64,000 bases of DNA from positions 62,001 to 126,000 of the forward strand of contig NZ_JBJIAA010000017.1 of NCBI RefSeq assembly GCF_045310695.1, given 5' to 3'. Below, one piece after another: positions 62,333-64,000 of the stretch (positions within the stretch are counted from its first letter, which is position 1; the number at the start of each line of letters is the position of its first letter). The stretch comes from Clostridium_S neuense (lineage in GTDB: Bacteria > Bacillota > Clostridia > Clostridiales > Clostridiaceae). The translations under genes were made by a program, and so were the position numbers. The notes below the pieces were generated by a model, which was given only the letters and a program-made list of their open reading frames with translations, made no database searches and had not been told where the DNA came from.

Positions 62333-62509
62333 TTTTCCAACCGGTAGAATAAATAAAAGTGCTTTAATGTATTGTAAATCAATGCTTTCAAGCACTTTTT
62401 ATATACTTTTTTTAAAAAATGAAAAGTGGTTGGAAAAATTTCAAGAAAATCCTTTATTAGTGCGGCTTAGGAGAGTATAATGAAAATAAGGAATGGCTTG
62501 TTTACAGGC
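62333..62509 (+). promoter_or_regulatory. CRISPR leader 2
   Basis: This is a close copy of leader 1 with the same nested inverted repeats (TTTCCAACC / GGTTGGAAA; AAAAGTGCTT / AAGCACTTTT). Confidence 0.85.
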
Positions 62510-63092
62510 ATTGAACATTAACATGAGATGTATTTAAATAAATTGGATTATGCCCGGCTCTGAAGCATATTTGCATTGAACATTAACATGAGATGTATTT
62601 AAATATGTTTATGTAAACATTAGTTTGTAGCGTATGCATTAGATTGAACATTAACATGAGATGTATTTAAATCATTCACTTAATATTCCAAAATCATTAA
62701 TATTTTGTTGAACTTTAACATAGGATGTATTTAAATAAAAATAAGGAGTGAATAATATGGCAGTAAGTGCAGATTGAACTTTAACATAAGATGTATTTAA
62801 ATTCTTCAAATATTTCAAATTTACATTTTTCATTCTCTATTGAACTTTAACATAAGATGTATTTAAATTTATCACCTCAAAGCAGGGCAAAGTTAGCAAA
62901 TGTATTGAACTTTAACATAAGATGTATTTAAATTTATCACCTCAAAGCAGGGCAAAGTTAGCAAATGTATTGAACTTTAANNNNNNNNNNNNNNNNNNNN
63001 NNNNNNNNNNNNNNNNNNNNNNNNNNNNNNNNNNNNNNNNNNNNNNNNNNNNNNNNNNNNNNNNNNNNNNNNNNNNNNAACATAAGATGTAC
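62510..63092 (+). CRISPR. CRISPR array 2, interrupted by assembly gap
   Basis: Repeats begin at 62510, 62575, 62643, 62707, 62773, 62839, 62904 and 62969; the last runs into Ns, and a terminal repeat fragment (AACATAAGATGTA) is seen at 63079-63091. The first three repeats read GAACATTAACATGAGATG, the rest GAACTTTAACAT(A/A)(G/A)GATG. Spacers are 34-38 nt. The spacers at 62869-62903 and 62934-62968 are identical. The true number of units is unknown because of the gap. Confidence 0.93.
62981..63078. other. Assembly gap (98 Ns)
   Basis: The run of Ns lies inside a repeat of array 2, right after an exact spacer duplication. The true sequence length here is not known. Confidence 0.99.
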
Positions 63093-63277
63093 ACGTCTAG
63101 AGTTTGCGCAGAGCGCATGTGACTTCATGAACAGAATACTCAGTTACCTAAAGAATAGTGCCCAAATCAATATATTATAATAAAATAAATAAGAGTTTGT
63201 GCGTAAGTGCATATGACTTCAAGAATAAAATACTCATCATTTGAAGCTTAAGGTAAAAAGTAAATAATCGTATGGAG
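63093..63277. repeat. Inter-array region after array 2
   Basis: Diverged copies of the array-end unit: TAGAGTTTGCGCAGAGCGCA at about 63099 and AGAGTTTGTGCGTAAGTGCA at about 63191. The second keeps its hairpin (TGTGC with a compensated GTGCA in place of TGCGC with GCGCA), so the stem is preserved despite base changes. Confidence 0.65.
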
Positions 63278-63454
63278 TTTTTCAACCGACAGAATAAATA
63301 AAAGTGCTTTGATCCATTGTAAATCAATGTTTTGAAGCACTTTTTATATACTTTTTTCGAAAAATGAAAATCGGTTGGAAAAGTTTTAAGGAAAGTCTTT
63401 ATTAATGCGGGTTAAGCGAGTATAATGAAAATAAGGAATGGCTAATTTACATGC
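63278..63454 (+). promoter_or_regulatory. CRISPR leader 3
   Basis: A 177-nt copy of the leader with the same nested inverted repeats and a few substitutions (TTTCAACCGAC / TCGGTTGGAAAAG). Confidence 0.82.
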
Positions 63455-63543
63455 ATTGAACTTTAACATAGGATGTATTTAAATTATCCTGTATAGCTTG
63501 GTTGTTATCATCTATGGCTTATTGAACTTTAACATAGGATGTA
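63455..63543 (+). CRISPR. CRISPR array 3: minimal, one spacer
   Basis: One complete repeat (63455-63484), one 36-nt spacer (63485-63520) and the truncated terminal repeat (63521-63543, ending GATGTA). Because it keeps a full leader and terminal repeat, it is called an array despite its size. Confidence 0.88.
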
Positions 63544-63638
63544 CACATCTAGAGTTTGCGCGAGAGCGCATATGACTTCATGAACAGAATACTCATCAAT
63601 TTAAAGATTAAGTGTGAAAATAAATAATAATCGTGTTA
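63544..63638. repeat. Inter-array region after array 3
   Basis: A single copy of the array-end hairpin unit (TGCGC-GAGA-GCGCA, 63557-63570) follows CACATCTAGAG; arrays 1 and 2 have two copies. Confidence 0.65.
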
Positions 63639-63816
63639 ATTTTCCAACCGGCAAAATAAATAAAGGTGCTTCAATCTATTGTAAATCAATGCTTTGAAGC
63701 ACTTTTTATATACTTTTTTCAAAAAATGAAAATCGGTTGGAAAAATTTCAAGAAAATCCTTTATTAGTGCGGCTTAGGAGAGTATAATGAAAATAAAGAA
63801 TGGCTTATTTACAGGC
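63639..63816 (+). promoter_or_regulatory. CRISPR leader 4
   Basis: The fourth copy of the leader (178 nt) with the nested inverted repeats TTTTCCAACC / GGTTGGAAAA and GTGCTTC / GAAGCAC. Confidence 0.85.
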
Positions 63817-64000
63817 ATTGAACATTAACATAGGATGTATTTAAATAACATTCTTCTAAAGTACCACAGCTTGATAGGCTTATTGAACATTAACATAGGA
63901 TGTATTTAAATTTTTGGTGGAAACTCTTATTTTGGTAATTGTAGCTTATTGAACATTAACATAGGATGTATTTAAATTCAATAGTTTCATAGTCTTGAAG
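63817..64000 (+). CRISPR. CRISPR array 4, continues past window
   Basis: Repeats at 63817-63846, 63882-63911 and 63948-63977 read GAACATTAACATAGGATG; spacers are 35 and 36 nt, and a third spacer is cut by the window end. cas genes, if present, may lie further right. Confidence 0.95.

Noticed and set aside
62922..63122. 66-codon frame across the array 2 gap
   Set aside because: It is built from repeat, spacer and Ns, so it is not a gene.
61401..64000. cas genes next to the arrays
   Set aside because: No reading frame of Cas size or motif exists in this stretch or elsewhere in the window; they may lie outside it.

Overview
The window is about 70% A+T, with Clostridium-type gene content: AGGAGG ribosome binding sites, frequent GTG/TTG starts, a rubredoxin/glutaredoxin/flavoprotein cluster like one known from Clostridium pasteurianum, and 30-nt CRISPR repeats of the clostridial I-B style. 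It is most likely a chromosomal piece of a saccharolytic Clostridium draft genome, because one CRISPR array contains a run of Ns. No rRNA, tRNA, transposase, phage gene or cas gene was found.

Layout. 0.3-6.9 kb: a nucleoside scavenging operon with two nucleoside hydrolases (the first with damaged metal ligands) and a BMP lipoprotein ABC importer. 7.0-7.7 kb: a DUF3298-type protein, then a large palindromic repeat. 8.0-11.4 kb: an OmpR-type response regulator, a bacitracin/lantibiotic-type ABC exporter and a histidine kinase. 11.5-14.2 kb: an ABC-F ribosome protection gene behind a leader peptide and attenuator, followed by a small metallopeptidase-like protein. 14.4-15.9 kb: a secreted WG-repeat protein. 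16.4-21.5 kb: a LiaS/NarL-type two-component system with an ABC-2 exporter. 21.5-24.9 kb: an S-box (SAM-I) riboswitch controlling an ECF vitamin/methionine-type transporter. 24.9-30.5 kb: envelope functions (glucosaminidase-like protein, acyltransferase, OmpR two-component system, secreted PepSY-like protein). 30.8-32.2 kb: rubredoxin, glutaredoxin-like protein and thioredoxin reductase-like flavoprotein. 32.4-34.3 kb: CapA-like and pentapeptide-repeat proteins. 34.7-39.1 kb: ROK repressor, xylulokinase and 6-phospho-beta-glucosidase, followed by gene remnants. 39.7-41.1 kb: an amino-acid permease.

41.4-61.35 kb is the most unusual part: a 12-gene, 20-kb co-directional operon with its own promoter and terminator. 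It encodes two copies of a three-gene set (beta-sandwich/FN3-like protein, zinc-ribbon GTPase, GAP1-like GTPase-associated protein). The sets flank a core made of a membrane-anchored zinc-ribbon P-loop protein, two membrane-bound von Willebrand A proteins, a 1135-residue tubulin/FtsZ-like GTPase and a large protein of unknown family. A membrane YARHG protein closes the operon. The domains match those I recall from predicted GTPase-centred prokaryotic conflict systems (DO-GTPase/GAP1), but the duplicated layout around a tubulin-like protein is unusual and I know of no experimental study of it. A repeated element with AGAGTAG-type inverted ends sits at three of its gene junctions.

61.5-64.0 kb: four tandem CRISPR units, each with its own ~178-nt leader, its repeats, and a terminal repeat truncated at the same point and followed by a conserved hairpin sequence. 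This looks like repeated duplication of a whole leader-array module. An identical spacer pair and an N gap indicate unresolved assembly there.
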